This document shows positions 17,180 to 25,470 of a stretch of 42,328 nt of DNA, in pieces. Source of the DNA: Pseudoneobacillus rhizosphaerae (GTDB lineage Bacteria; Bacillota; Bacilli; Bacillales; Cytobacillaceae); assembly GCF_917563885.1 (NCBI RefSeq), contig NZ_CAKJTG010000032.1:1-42328 (forward strand), in the 5' to 3' direction. How positions within the stretch are numbered: position 1 is the stretch's first letter; each line of letters starts with the position of its first letter. The notes under the pieces are model-generated. The model saw only the letters and a program-made list of their open reading frames with translations. It was not told the origin of the DNA and searched no databases. The translations under genes were made by a program, and so were the position numbers.

Positions 17180-17208
17180 TTGACAATCAATATATAGTAT
17201 AGTAGTAT
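17180..17208 (+). promoter_or_regulatory. Promoter of the FMN reductase gene
   Basis: TTGACA (17180-17185) and TAGTAT (17203-17208) are separated by 17 bases. An inverted repeat begins two bases after the -10. Confidence 0.75.
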
Positions 17209-17210
17209 AA

Positions 17211-17226
17211 ATCTCGTATTCGAGAT
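17211..17226. promoter_or_regulatory. MhqR-like operator
   Basis: ATCTCGTATTCGAGAT is a 6-4-6 inverted repeat that overlaps the expected transcription start. It differs by one base from the core of the B. subtilis MhqR consensus as I recall it (ATCTCGAATTCGAGAT). MhqR is the MarR-type repressor of quinone-detoxification genes. No mhqR gene is in this window. Confidence 0.75.
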
Positions 17227-17379
17227 ATTTTAAATTAGTGTACCTGAAGTGAGATGTGCACTTTATTTTATCTCCGGTGTCTTGAATTCAAGAATATTTA
17301 ATTAAAATATTATAGGGTGGTGCCAGCAATGGGTTTTATAGATAAATTATTTGGCAATTCAACTAAGGAGGAAAAAACA

Positions 17380-17916
17380 ATGGGTAAATTAAAAATTGGA
17401 ATTATTTTAGGTAGTACACGTCAAGGGCGTGTTAGTCCACAAGTTGGAGAATGGGTTAAAGGAATTGCAGACAAACGCGGAGACGCAGAGTATGAAATTG
17501 TTGATATTGCAGACTTTAAATTACCGTTCTTAGGTGAAGCGGACGCACCTGGAATTGGAGCTTGGAATGAAAAGCTTGCTAGCTTAGATGGCTTCGTATT
17601 TATTGTTCAAGAGTATAACCACAGTATTACAGGAGCATTAAAAAATGCCCTTGATTTAGCTCGTGATGCATGGAACAACAAAGCAGCAGGTATTGTAAGC
17701 TATGGTTCAACAGGTGGAGCGCGTGCTGCTGAACATTTACGCGGAATTATGGGAGAATTAATGATTGCAGATGTACGTGTACATCCAACATTATCTTTGT
17801 TTACAGATTTTGAAAACGGAGCGGATTTCAAACCTCAAGCACTACACCTTGATAATGTAAATGCGATGCTTGATCAGGTTAATGCATGGAGCGGTGCCCT
17901 AAAAACACTAAGATAA
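17380..17916 (+). CDS. NAD(P)H-dependent FMN reductase / quinone reductase family
   Basis: A 178-aa flavodoxin-fold protein. The FMN phosphate loop GSTRQGRVS is at the N-terminus, PFLGEADAP and VQEYNHSITGALKNALD contact the flavin region, and SYGSTGGARAAEHLRG lies later. Members reduce FMN, azo dyes or quinones with NAD(P)H. SD AAGGAGG (17365-17371) is 8 bases before ATG 17380. The frame is open for 21 more codons, and an in-frame ATG at 17329 has its own weaker SD, so a longer form starting MGFIDKLFG is possible. The MhqR-like operator upstream suggests induction by quinones or electrophiles (inference). Confidence 0.9.
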   Translation: MGKLKIGIILGSTRQGRVSPQVGEWVKGIADKRGDAEYEIVDIADFKLPFLGEADAPGIGAWNEKLASLDGFVFIVQEYNHSITGALKNALDLARDAWNNKAAGIVSYGSTGGARAAEHLRGIMGELMIADVRVHPTLSLFTDFENGADFKPQALHLDNVNAMLDQVNAWSGALKTLR

Positions 17917-17924
17917 AATAAATG

Positions 17925-17958
17925 AGAGCGAACAGGTTAGACCTGTTCGCTCTTTTTT
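17925..17958 (+). terminator. Terminator of the FMN reductase gene
   Basis: A 13-bp perfect stem (17925-17937 with 17941-17953), a 3-base loop and a T run. Confidence 0.94.
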
Positions 17959-17981
17959 ATAATAAACTATTCTAAAAATTC

Positions 17982-18010
17982 TTGACAATCTTGTTTGGTG
18001 AATGTTAATA
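17982..18010 (+). promoter_or_regulatory. Promoter of the ABC exporter operon
   Basis: TTGACA (17982-17987) and TTAATA (18005-18010) are separated by 17 bases, about 37 bases before the first start codon. Confidence 0.7.
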
Positions 18011-18046
18011 TTTTCCTCTGTGACTATAACCTAAGGGGGGAATTAT

Positions 18047-19024
18047 TTGATTAAATTAGAAGGGATTAGCAAGTCTTATAAGATTGCCAGGCGAGCTTCT
18101 GGGTTGCGTCAAGCAGCAAAGGCTCTTTTTTATCGTGAACATACAATCATTCCAGCGCTAAATGATATATCCTTTTCAATTGAACCTGGCGAAATTGTCG
18201 GCTACATTGGACCAAACGGAGCGGGAAAGTCGACAACCATTAAAGTAATGAGTGGGATTCTAGTTCCAGACAGCGGGAATTGTACCATTATGGGCTTCAA
18301 TCCATGGCGGGACCGAGTTCAATATGTAAAAAATATTGGTGTTGTCTTTGGTCAGCGTTCACAGTTATGGTGGGATGTGCCAGTTATTGATTCCTTTCTT
18401 TTGTTGCGTGATATTTATAAAGTTCCGCAAAAAGAATATGAAAACAATCTGGAGCTTCTTGTGGGAGCGTTAGAGTTACAAGATATTTTGAATTCTCCTG
18501 TTCGTCAATTAAGCTTAGGGCAACGAATGAGGTGTGAAATTGCCGCTTCTCTCCTGCATAACCCTAAAATACTATTTTTAGATGAACCAACGATTGGTCT
18601 AGATGCTGTTTCTAAAATTGCTGTCCGCCAATTTATTAAAAAAATTAACCAAGAAAGAGGAGTTACAGTTATCCTAACGACTCATGATATGAGTGATATT
18701 GAAGCGTTAGCCGAGAGAGTGATTCTAATTGGAAAAGGGAAATTATTGTATGATGGTAAATTAAAGGAACTACGTAGTCGGTTTGGTACGGAAAAAACGA
18801 TTACAGTAGATTATCATGAAAATAACTATCCTTTTCAAATACCAGATACAACTTTGCTCTCATGGTCTCCTGTCCGTGCGGTTATAAGTGTCGATACTGA
18901 GGTTGTTTTGACCTCAAAAGTTATCACGCAATTATCAAGCAAAGTAGACCTAATTGATGTGGCGATTGAATCTCGACCGATTGAAGAAATCATCGTACAG
19001 CTCTACAAGGAATATCAAATATGA
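18047..19024 (+). CDS. ABC transporter ATP-binding protein (COG4586 type)
   Basis: A 325-aa ATPase with Walker A GPNGAGKST (55-63), a Q-loop near VVFGQRSQLWWD, signature LSLGQRMR, Walker B ILFLDEP and the switch His in LTTHD. The tail after about residue 235 is the accessory domain common in exporter ATPases of this group. It starts at TTG 18047 with SD AAGGGGGG. The stop overlaps the next start (ATGA), so translation is coupled. With the two following permeases it forms a three-gene ABC-2 exporter. The cargo is unknown. Confidence 0.92.
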   Translation: MIKLEGISKSYKIARRASGLRQAAKALFYREHTIIPALNDISFSIEPGEIVGYIGPNGAGKSTTIKVMSGILVPDSGNCTIMGFNPWRDRVQYVKNIGVVFGQRSQLWWDVPVIDSFLLLRDIYKVPQKEYENNLELLVGALELQDILNSPVRQLSLGQRMRCEIAASLLHNPKILFLDEPTIGLDAVSKIAVRQFIKKINQERGVTVILTTHDMSDIEALAERVILIGKGKLLYDGKLKELRSRFGTEKTITVDYHENNYPFQIPDTTLLSWSPVRAVISVDTEVVLTSKVITQLSSKVDLIDVAIESRPIEEIIVQLYKEYQI

Positions 19025-19824
19025 GTGCTTATTATTCGGTTTTGAAGCTACGTTTATTGAATGGGATGCAGTATCGAGCTGCAGCTTTGGCAGGAGTAGC
19101 TACACAGTTTTTCTGGGGATTTATGTACATCATGATTTTTGAAGCCTTCTATGAATACTCTCCTTACACCCCACCTATATCATTAAAAGAATTGATTACT
19201 TACATATGGCTCCAACAATCCTTTTTAGCCTTTGTTATGTTATGGTTTCGTGATAATGAATTATTTACTTTAATTACGAGCGGTAATATCGCCTATGAGC
19301 TTTGCAGACCATGTGAAATTTATGGATTTTGGTATGCAAAGCTACTTGCTGGGCGGCTTTCTAGTGCTTTATTACGAAGTTTCCCCATTTTAATAGTGGC
19401 TTTCTTTTTACCTGAGCCCTATTCGATGACCCTTCCACCAAATGTTGTGACGGGGATATTATTTCTTCTGGCATTATTATTGGGATTACTCCTACTAGTG
19501 GCCATTTCGATGTATATCTATATTTCTGTCTTTTACACAATGTCACCAATAGGATCTACATTGATGATTGGAGTACTTGGGGAGTTTTTTGCAGGATTAA
19601 TTATTCCCATCCCCTTTATGCCAGATTGGCTTCAGTCAATCGCCTATATGCTCCCGTTTCGTCTAACAGCTGATTTTCCGTTCAGGGTTTATTCAGGACA
19701 TATTCCACAGAATGAAGCTTTAAACGGTATACTCGTGCAACTTGTATGGTTAGTTGGTCTTGTTTGGTTAGGCAGAATAGCACTTAACAAAGCATTACGA
19801 AGAGTTGTCGTACAAGGAGGGTAA
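19021..19824 (+). CDS. ABC-2 type permease (COG4587 type)
   Basis: A 267-aa membrane protein with about six hydrophobic segments (examples: ALAGVATQFFWGFMYIMIF, GILFLLALLLGLLLLVAI, IGVLGEFFAGLIIPIP). It begins inside the stop of the ATPase gene. Its partner is the next gene; ABC-2 exporters of this type work as two different permeases plus one ATPase. No substrate can be read from the sequence. Confidence 0.86.
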   Translation: MSAYYSVLKLRLLNGMQYRAAALAGVATQFFWGFMYIMIFEAFYEYSPYTPPISLKELITYIWLQQSFLAFVMLWFRDNELFTLITSGNIAYELCRPCEIYGFWYAKLLAGRLSSALLRSFPILIVAFFLPEPYSMTLPPNVVTGILFLLALLLGLLLLVAISMYIYISVFYTMSPIGSTLMIGVLGEFFAGLIIPIPFMPDWLQSIAYMLPFRLTADFPFRVYSGHIPQNEALNGILVQLVWLVGLVWLGRIALNKALRRVVVQGG

Positions 19825-19829
19825 AAGGT

Positions 19830-20612
19830 TTGAAGCTATATTTTAAATACTTACTGATATTATTTAAATCTCAGATGCAATATCGAACATCCTTTTGGCT
19901 ACTTTCATTTGGACAGTTTTTTATCCCTTTTACTGTATTCGCAGGACTTTATTTCTTATTTGAACGCTTCGGCCAAATTAAAGGTTGGGATTTTTTCGAG
20001 GTTGCGCTATGTTTTGCCGTTATTCATATGGCATTTGCTACGAGTGAGTGCTTTGCTCGTGGGTATGACGCCTTTTCTGGCTTAGTCGTGAATGGAGAAT
20101 TTGATCGGGTATTAGTACGTCCAAGAAGTACGGTTGTACAAGTGCTTGGTTCAAAGTTTGAGTTTACTAGATTTGGTCGAATCCTTCAAAGTGTTATGGT
20201 ATTATGTTGGGCTTTAATGAATCTGTCGATTGAATGGAGTGTGGTGAAGGCGATTACCCTTTGCCTGATGATCATAAGTGGGGTTCTTATTTTTACAGGA
20301 ATATATATAGTAGCAGCGACTATGTGCTTTTGGACCATACAGGGGATTGAAGTCATCAATATTTTTACAGACGGTGGAAGAGAAATCGCTCAATATCCAT
20401 TGAATATTTATCAAAAATGGATAACTAAATTTTTTACCTATGTGATTCCGTTTGGGACAGTCAATTATTTGCCTCTCATGTATATCCTGGGAAGGACAGA
20501 AGGAAATGATATTCTTCATATGTTGACACCATTAATAGGAAGTCTATTTATCCTACCTTGTCTTCTTGTTTGGCATTTCGGAGTTAGGCATTACCGCTCA
20601 ACGGGGTCTTAG
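19830..20612 (+). CDS. ABC-2 type permease (COG3694 type)
   Basis: A 260-aa membrane protein of the same exporter. The motif GEFDRVLVRPRSTVVQVLG in the first half and the closing LPCLLVWHFGVRHYRSTGS are typical of this permease group. It starts at TTG 19830 with SD GGAGG 9 bases upstream and lies 5 bases after the previous stop. No terminator separates it from the P-loop gene 44 bases downstream. Confidence 0.86.
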   Translation: MKLYFKYLLILFKSQMQYRTSFWLLSFGQFFIPFTVFAGLYFLFERFGQIKGWDFFEVALCFAVIHMAFATSECFARGYDAFSGLVVNGEFDRVLVRPRSTVVQVLGSKFEFTRFGRILQSVMVLCWALMNLSIEWSVVKAITLCLMIISGVLIFTGIYIVAATMCFWTIQGIEVINIFTDGGREIAQYPLNIYQKWITKFFTYVIPFGTVNYLPLMYILGRTEGNDILHMLTPLIGSLFILPCLLVWHFGVRHYRSTGS

Positions 20613-20656
20613 AACAATTATTTAATTTGAATCCACAAATTTGAAAGGAGAATAAG

Positions 20657-21460
20657 ATGATTAGAAAATTATATATAGTGGAAGGAATTCCAGGATCGGG
20701 GAAAACAACAACTGCAAATTGGTTAGCTAAAGTACTAAGTGAACAAGGAAAGGATACACATCTTTTCTTAGAAGGAAATCCGGAACATCCAGCAGACTAT
20801 GAATCTGTTGCCTGTCTTAATGAAAACCAATTACTTGAAATGGAGAAGGAATTTCCCTTCATTCGCAACTTCGGTGTAAATAAAGATAGATGGTTTTTCA
20901 TCTCATATGCTTCTTTGTCAGATAGCAACCCAGACCTACATAAAGCTTTACAGAAATTTGATGTTTATGAGTTATCTGTAGAAAACTTTTGTGAGGTTAC
21001 ATTACTGAGGTGGCAGGAGTTTGCTGAATTAGCCGAAGCGGAGGATAAGGTGTACGTGTTAGAATGCTGCTTTCTACAAAATCCTTTTACGTTTTTATTA
21101 GCTAAGCATAATGTTTCTGCGGAAGTGATTTTTTCTCATATTGAAAAGATTGCAAGGGAGATTGCTAGTTTAGACCCGGTGATTCTTTATTTTGAGCAAG
21201 ACAATATAAAAGAAAGCTTGGATCGTGTGAGGAAGGACCGTTCTGTAGAATGGTTTGAGTTTCTCACTTGGTATTATACAGGGCAAGAGTATGGACAGTC
21301 TCAAGGACTAGCGGGTGAAACAGGAGTTCTTCATTTTTTAGAGGAACGTAAAAAGCTAGAAAAGAGATGTTTAGAGCAGCTAGAATCAAAAAGTTTAATC
21401 CTAAATAACAGCAATTTTGATTGGGATATGTGTAAGGAACAAATACTTGCTTATATTTAA
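20657..21460 (+). CDS. P-loop NTPase of unknown function
   Basis: A 267-aa protein with an N-terminal Walker A (GIPGSGKTTT, residues about 10-19) and a nucleoside-kinase-like start (LYIVEGIPGSGKTTTANWLA). A central VYVLECCFLQNP could hold the acidic Walker B residue. There is no membrane segment. SD AAAGGAG precedes ATG. It probably rides on the ABC exporter transcript, with no terminator in between, and ends at a terminator shared with the convergent thioredoxin gene. Kinase substrate and link to the exporter are unknown. Confidence 0.8.
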   Translation: MIRKLYIVEGIPGSGKTTTANWLAKVLSEQGKDTHLFLEGNPEHPADYESVACLNENQLLEMEKEFPFIRNFGVNKDRWFFISYASLSDSNPDLHKALQKFDVYELSVENFCEVTLLRWQEFAELAEAEDKVYVLECCFLQNPFTFLLAKHNVSAEVIFSHIEKIAREIASLDPVILYFEQDNIKESLDRVRKDRSVEWFEFLTWYYTGQEYGQSQGLAGETGVLHFLEERKKLEKRCLEQLESKSLILNNSNFDWDMCKEQILAYI

Positions 21461-21465
21461 TATAA

Positions 21466-21505
21466 TAAAAAGCCATCATCGGAAATTCAGATGAATGGCT
21501 TCTTT
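21466..21505. terminator. Bidirectional terminator between convergent genes
   Basis: AAGCCAT-CATC pairs with GATG-A-ATGGCTT around a 9-base loop. There are T-rich flanks on both strands. It lies between the P-loop gene and the minus-strand thioredoxin-like gene. Confidence 0.8.
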
Positions 21506-21509
21506 ATTT

Positions 21510-22064
21510 TTATGCTTCTAGTTTCTCTTTAACACTATTAACAACTGTTCTCCAAATAGTTGGGTCTGAAGTGATTTTTTCTCTGAATTCACGAAACATA
21601 TTTTTTTGCGCATCTTGGAATTCAGGTGAATCTGCCTCAGGTAATGTCGATTTTAATGAGGTTACTAGGTCCTCTACATGAGGTGCTCGTGGTCCCCAAA
21701 CCATTGTTTCTTTGCCTTCTTGATCAATGAATACAAAGATGGGAATCGATCTAGATTTCCCATTCGTTAAGTATTGATCCATGAGCTCTAGGTTTTCGTC
21801 ACGGATGAGAAAACGCAATTCAATGTTGCTTTCCTCTGCCATTCTTTGTAAAACTGGCACATTTAATGCAGCATCTCCACACCAATCAGCCGTTAGAACA
21901 ATTCCTCTCCAGTTTCGGTTTGCTACTTCTTTAAAAATAGATAGGTCCTCCGCAGTGAAGGTTAATTGTTCATAGACATGGGATAATTCCTGTTGATTAA
22001 CTTGCATACTGTTTCGATATTCTTCAAAAGTCATCCCTTTTTCAAACCATGCTACTAATGACAT
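21510..22064 (-). CDS. Thioredoxin family protein with a single active-site cysteine
   Basis: A 184-aa thioredoxin-fold protein of the Thioredoxin_9 type. The active-site region reads TADWCGDAALNVP, so Cys62 has Ala where the second Cys of CxxC would be. The cis-proline region is SIPIFVFIDQEG, and WGPRAP follows. There is no signal peptide, so it is cytoplasmic. ATG 22064 was preferred to the Met six codons upstream because AAAGGGGAAG is then correctly placed as SD. Function is probably thiol-related, but the missing resolving Cys argues against classical disulfide exchange. Confidence 0.85.
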   Translation of the reverse strand: MSLVAWFEKGMTFEEYRNSMQVNQQELSHVYEQLTFTAEDLSIFKEVANRNWRGIVLTADWCGDAALNVPVLQRMAEESNIELRFLIRDENLELMDQYLTNGKSRSIPIFVFIDQEGKETMVWGPRAPHVEDLVTSLKSTLPEADSPEFQDAQKNMFREFREKITSDPTIWRTVVNSVKEKLEA

Positions 22065-22203
22065 CAAAACTTCCCCTTTCATTTTTAGTTCTTTTTTTTT
22101 ATAGTAACGATATATAAAATCATTAGCAATTCTTCTGCCTAAAAAGTTGTATGTATATTTGGCTGAAAAATAACAGATAATTGATCCATGGGTTAATCAA
22201 TAA

Positions 22204-22239
22204 CAACAAAAAAAGTACAAAGAGCTATTCTCTTTGTAC
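22204..22239 (-). terminator. Terminator after the 41-aa tiny membrane protein
   Basis: A 10-bp perfect stem (22215-22224 with 22230-22239). On the minus strand it is followed by a run of seven T. Confidence 0.88.
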
Positions 22240-22250
22240 CTTTTTATATA

Positions 22251-22376
22251 TTAAGCCCAAGCAGCTCCAACGATAATTAATAGGATAAATAATACAACGA
22301 TTAGAACGAATGTACCACCATAGCCATAACCAGGAGTACCGCAACCACAACCATATCCGTACCCATACCCGTACAT
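22251..22376 (-). CDS. YjcZ family tiny sporulation-type membrane protein
   Basis: 41 aa: a Gly/Tyr/Cys-rich head ([13 protein letters not shown]) and one membrane segment, [19 protein letters not shown]. This is the Bacillus tiny_TM / YjcZ family, often described as sporulation proteins; the function is unknown. SD AGGTGGTG is 7 bases before ATG. The open frame upstream of this Met is not conserved-looking and lacks an SD. Confidence 0.88.
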   Translation of the reverse strand: MYGYGYGYGCGCGTPGYGYGGTFVLIVVLFILLIIVGAAWA

Positions 22377-22489
22377 AAGATTTTCACCACCTATTATAAT
22401 ATAACCAATTTCAAGTTTAATAAGATGAGATGATTCTCTAAACAAAAAGTAGAAGAATTCACCTTAAAAATGAGAGTAGGAAGGGATAA

Positions 22490-22591
22490 TTAGTAACAGA
22501 ATCCCCAAGAAGCTCCCACAATGATTAAAAGAATGAACAATACGACAAGTAGAGCGAAACCCCCACTGTGACATCCAGCTGAACCTGACAT
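22490..22591 (-). CDS. YjcZ family tiny membrane protein, second copy
   Basis: 33 aa: MSGSAGCHSGG followed by the same core as its neighbour, [17 protein letters not shown], and a short tail FCY. SD AAAGGAGG is 7 bases before this ATG; a Met two codons upstream is too close to the SD. It is a tandem paralogue of the 41-aa gene, about 113 bases away on the same strand. Confidence 0.86.
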   Translation of the reverse strand: MSGSAGCHSGGFALLVVLFILLIIVGASWGFCY

Positions 22592-22777
22592 AACCATTCC
22601 TCCTTTGTAAGTTTTCCCTATAACATATGGGATTTCCTCTTTAGGTGTACCTAGGCAAACATGGAATTTTAGGATGTCTGTCATATTAGGACAGGTTAAT
22701 AGGATTACCGTGCTATTTTTGTTACAATATAAATAGTAAAGGTGCTTTTCGCATTTCTTTTTTTGGAGGTCTTACAA

Positions 22778-23557
22778 TTGCAATTGAAAAAGCAGGTTCA
22801 CGAAGTTCGTGATCTTATATACATACATCATAATAACTACGATCAATATGTAATCACCTATGGAATTGAGTTTAAGGAATTCATGGAATCTTTATCTGTA
22901 AAATTGAAATATCTTTTATTACTGAAGCATCGATTTAATGATGGTGAATTCAACATGCATACTTTACTAGAATTTGTTCCGCAAGAAAAAATGGATGTAT
23001 TGATGAATGATGGCGTATATGGATACGGTAATTTTTGTTGGATTGATTTCAATGGGATTGAAGGGCTTAATGATTTGAGTGGTCAGGAGATAGCTGAATT
23101 ACTCTATCTTGGGCATATTAAGCAGCATTTAAAACAGCCGTTTTATCAGAAGCTCAGGAATCGATTTGCGTATTTAGCGCATGATGATGGTTGGTTTAAT
23201 AAAGTTTACTATCGTGAATTAGATGATTTTTATGAAATGCTAGGAAATGTAGTTGGTATAAAAATGAGCCAGCTTCATACGAGAAAGTCATTGTTTAATC
23301 TTCGAAAAAACAAACCATTTCCAGCCGTTTCAGGTAAAACATTATCTCAAATTTCCCATCTAATTAAAGAAGGGATCGTTATTTCATTAAGAAACAGAGA
23401 AGAAATTAAGCAACGAATCGAAATTCCTATATGGGTAATTGGGGATTACATTGATATGGACGATATGTATGAGGAAGCTTTAAAAATTGAAAAAAATAAT
23501 TGTCAGGCAAAACTCGTTTATGAGAAAAAAACGGATGAGTGGAAGCTGCTTATGTAA
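22778..23557 (+). CDS. Unrecognised 259-aa soluble protein
   Basis: I do not recognise this family. The protein is charged and soluble, without signal peptide or membrane segment. Visible stretches are IHHNNYDQYVITYGIEFKEF, GYGNFCWIDFNGIEGLNDLS, FAYLAHDDGWFNKVYYRELD and a C-terminal IPIWVIGDYIDMDDMYEEA. The TTG start at 22778 is set by SD TTTGGAGG 8 bases upstream; the open frame above it is hydrophobic and lacks an SD. The gene stands alone and has its own terminator. Base composition is like its neighbours. Confidence 0.8.
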   Translation: MQLKKQVHEVRDLIYIHHNNYDQYVITYGIEFKEFMESLSVKLKYLLLLKHRFNDGEFNMHTLLEFVPQEKMDVLMNDGVYGYGNFCWIDFNGIEGLNDLSGQEIAELLYLGHIKQHLKQPFYQKLRNRFAYLAHDDGWFNKVYYRELDDFYEMLGNVVGIKMSQLHTRKSLFNLRKNKPFPAVSGKTLSQISHLIKEGIVISLRNREEIKQRIEIPIWVIGDYIDMDDMYEEALKIEKNNCQAKLVYEKKTDEWKLLM

Positions 23558-23570
23558 GTATAAAAGTCAA

Positions 23571-23601
23571 AAAACCTCCTATAAAAATTAGGAGGTTTTT
23601 G
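23571..23601 (+). terminator. Terminator of the unrecognised gene
   Basis: An 11-bp stem (AAAACCTCCTA with TAGGAGGTTTT) and a T run. Confidence 0.92.
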
Positions 23602-23778
23602 GTTTATACTTTGTATTGTAATAACGAGGAAAGGTGAGTATTTATTAGTTTAATAAGTAATTTAACGCTTACTTCTGTAATTTTCAAAAGCAGGAATATG
23701 TGTTATGATTCACTTTGCTTTAAACGGAATCGGCTTTGATGAGAGTTCAAAGTCAAAAAAATGAAAAGGAGTGTTTTT

Positions 23779-25248
23779 TTGAATCTAAACGTACTTAAAG
23801 AACAATGGTTTGGCAATATCAAAGGTGATATTCTTTCCGGCATAGTTGTTGCATTAGCCTTAATTCCAGAGGCCATTGCCTTTTCCATTATAGCTGGTGT
23901 TGATCCAATGGTAGGTCTCTATGCCTCTTTTTGTATCGCTGTTGTTATAGCATTTGTTGGTGGTAGACCCGGTATGATTTCTGCTGCTACCGGGGCGATG
24001 GCCTTATTAATGGTCACACTTGTAAAAGATCATGGATTGCAATATTTGTTTGCGGCGACAATATTAACAGGAATCATTCAAATTTTATTTGGTGTATTAA
24101 AGCTTTCAAGATTTATGAAGTTTATTCCTAGGTCAGTCATGATTGGCTTTGTGAATGCATTAGCGATTCTGATTTTTATGGCGCAGCTTGAACAGTTTGT
24201 TGGAGCTACTTGGGTGATGTATACGCTTGTAGCGGGTGCTTTAGCAATCATTTACCTTTTTCCTAGGATATCAAAGGCTATACCTTCACCATTAGTGGCG
24301 ATTATCGTCATCTCCGCATTAGTGATATTTGCTGGGATTGATGTTAGAACAGTTGGGGATATGGGGAAACTTACGAGTGAATTACCAGGTTTTTTGATTC
24401 CGCAAGTCCCATTTAATTGGGATACATTAATGATTATCTTTCCTTATTCCATAGCTTTAGCTATGGTAGGTCTATTAGAGTCCTTATTAACAGCTTCCAT
24501 CGTAGATGACCTAACTGACACCGAAAGTGATAAAAACCGTGAAGCAAAAGGACAAGGGATTGCTAATATTGTGACTGGTTTCTTCGGAGGAATGGCTGGT
24601 TGTGCCATGATTGGTCAGTCAGGAATTAATGTGAGATCGGGTGGCCGTGGTCGCCTATCAGCTTTTGTAGCAGGTTCCTTCCTCATGTTCTTAATTATTG
24701 TATTAGGTGATTTAGTTGTGCAAATACCAATGGCAGCTCTTGTTGGGGTCATGGTCATGGTATCAATTGGAACCTTTGATTGGTCATCGATCAAGATGAT
24801 GAGAAAAACACCAATAACCGACTCAATTGTTATGGTAGTAACAGTTGTAACAGTTGTATTTACACATGATTTATCTAAAGGGGTATTTGCTGGGATTCTT
24901 CTAAGTGCGATCTTCTTTGTGGCGAAAATTTCAAAAGTAAAGGTTTCCTCCTCTTTAAATAATAAAGGGCGACGTACTTATTTGGTCACTGGACAGCTAT
25001 TCTTTGCATCCGTTACAGATTTAATTGCCGCATTTGATTTAAAAGAATCTGTAGCAGAGGTCGATATTGATTTTACACATGCTCATGTCTGGGATGATTC
25101 AGCAGTAGCAGCAATCGATAAAATTGTTATTAAATTAAGTGAAAATGGAGCGCACGTAAGACTAAAAGGTTTGAATGAACCTAGCTCACATCTCATTGAC
25201 ACACTTGCTGTTCATAAGCAAGAAGGTGCAAGTATATCAAGTCATTAA
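23779..25248 (+). CDS. SulP family anion transporter with STAS domain (YbaR-like)
   Basis: A 489-aa SulP (SLC26) transporter resembling B. subtilis YbaR. The transmembrane domain begins after [20 protein letters not shown]; that N-terminal helix and the [17 protein letters not shown] block are family hallmarks. A conserved [18 protein letters not shown] follows. The C-terminal STAS domain (about residues 395-480) has [10 protein letters not shown] and [17 protein letters not shown] 23779 was chosen because the ATG at 23761 lies just before the SD AAAAGGAG. Substrate could be sulfate, bicarbonate or another anion; the sequence does not decide. Confidence 0.88.
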   Translation: MNLNVLKEQWFGNIKGDILSGIVVALALIPEAIAFSIIAGVDPMVGLYASFCIAVVIAFVGGRPGMISAATGAMALLMVTLVKDHGLQYLFAATILTGIIQILFGVLKLSRFMKFIPRSVMIGFVNALAILIFMAQLEQFVGATWVMYTLVAGALAIIYLFPRISKAIPSPLVAIIVISALVIFAGIDVRTVGDMGKLTSELPGFLIPQVPFNWDTLMIIFPYSIALAMVGLLESLLTASIVDDLTDTESDKNREAKGQGIANIVTGFFGGMAGCAMIGQSGINVRSGGRGRLSAFVAGSFLMFLIIVLGDLVVQIPMAALVGVMVMVSIGTFDWSSIKMMRKTPITDSIVMVVTVVTVVFTHDLSKGVFAGILLSAIFFVAKISKVKVSSSLNNKGRRTYLVTGQLFFASVTDLIAAFDLKESVAEVDIDFTHAHVWDDSAVAAIDKIVIKLSENGAHVRLKGLNEPSSHLIDTLAVHKQEGASISSH

Positions 25249-25267
25249 TTTTGTACTCATAGTAAAG

Positions 25268-25297
25268 AATAGCCCGTCGTTCAATCGGCGGGTTATT
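25268..25297 (+). terminator. Probable terminator of the SulP gene
   Basis: A 12-bp stem (25268-25279 with 25286-25297, one G-T pair) and a 6-base loop. The T run is weak. Confidence 0.65.
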
Positions 25298-25470
25298 TAG
25301 TGTTAGGCAAAACTACTACTGATTAGGAAAATAATAAGATACAACCGAGCTCCATTTTCATAAACATATAGGAGTATAGACTTAATTGGGCAAAATGATT
25401 CGGTTATCTTTCGTATGTTATTAGAGAAAGTGGTAAAATAAATACGTGAAAAAAATGGAGGTACAACTAC

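Noticed and set aside
17314..17328. T-box-like GGGTGGTGCC before the FMN reductase
   Set aside because: No specifier stem, AG bulge or terminator/antiterminator pair is visible around it, and the gene is not amino-acid related.
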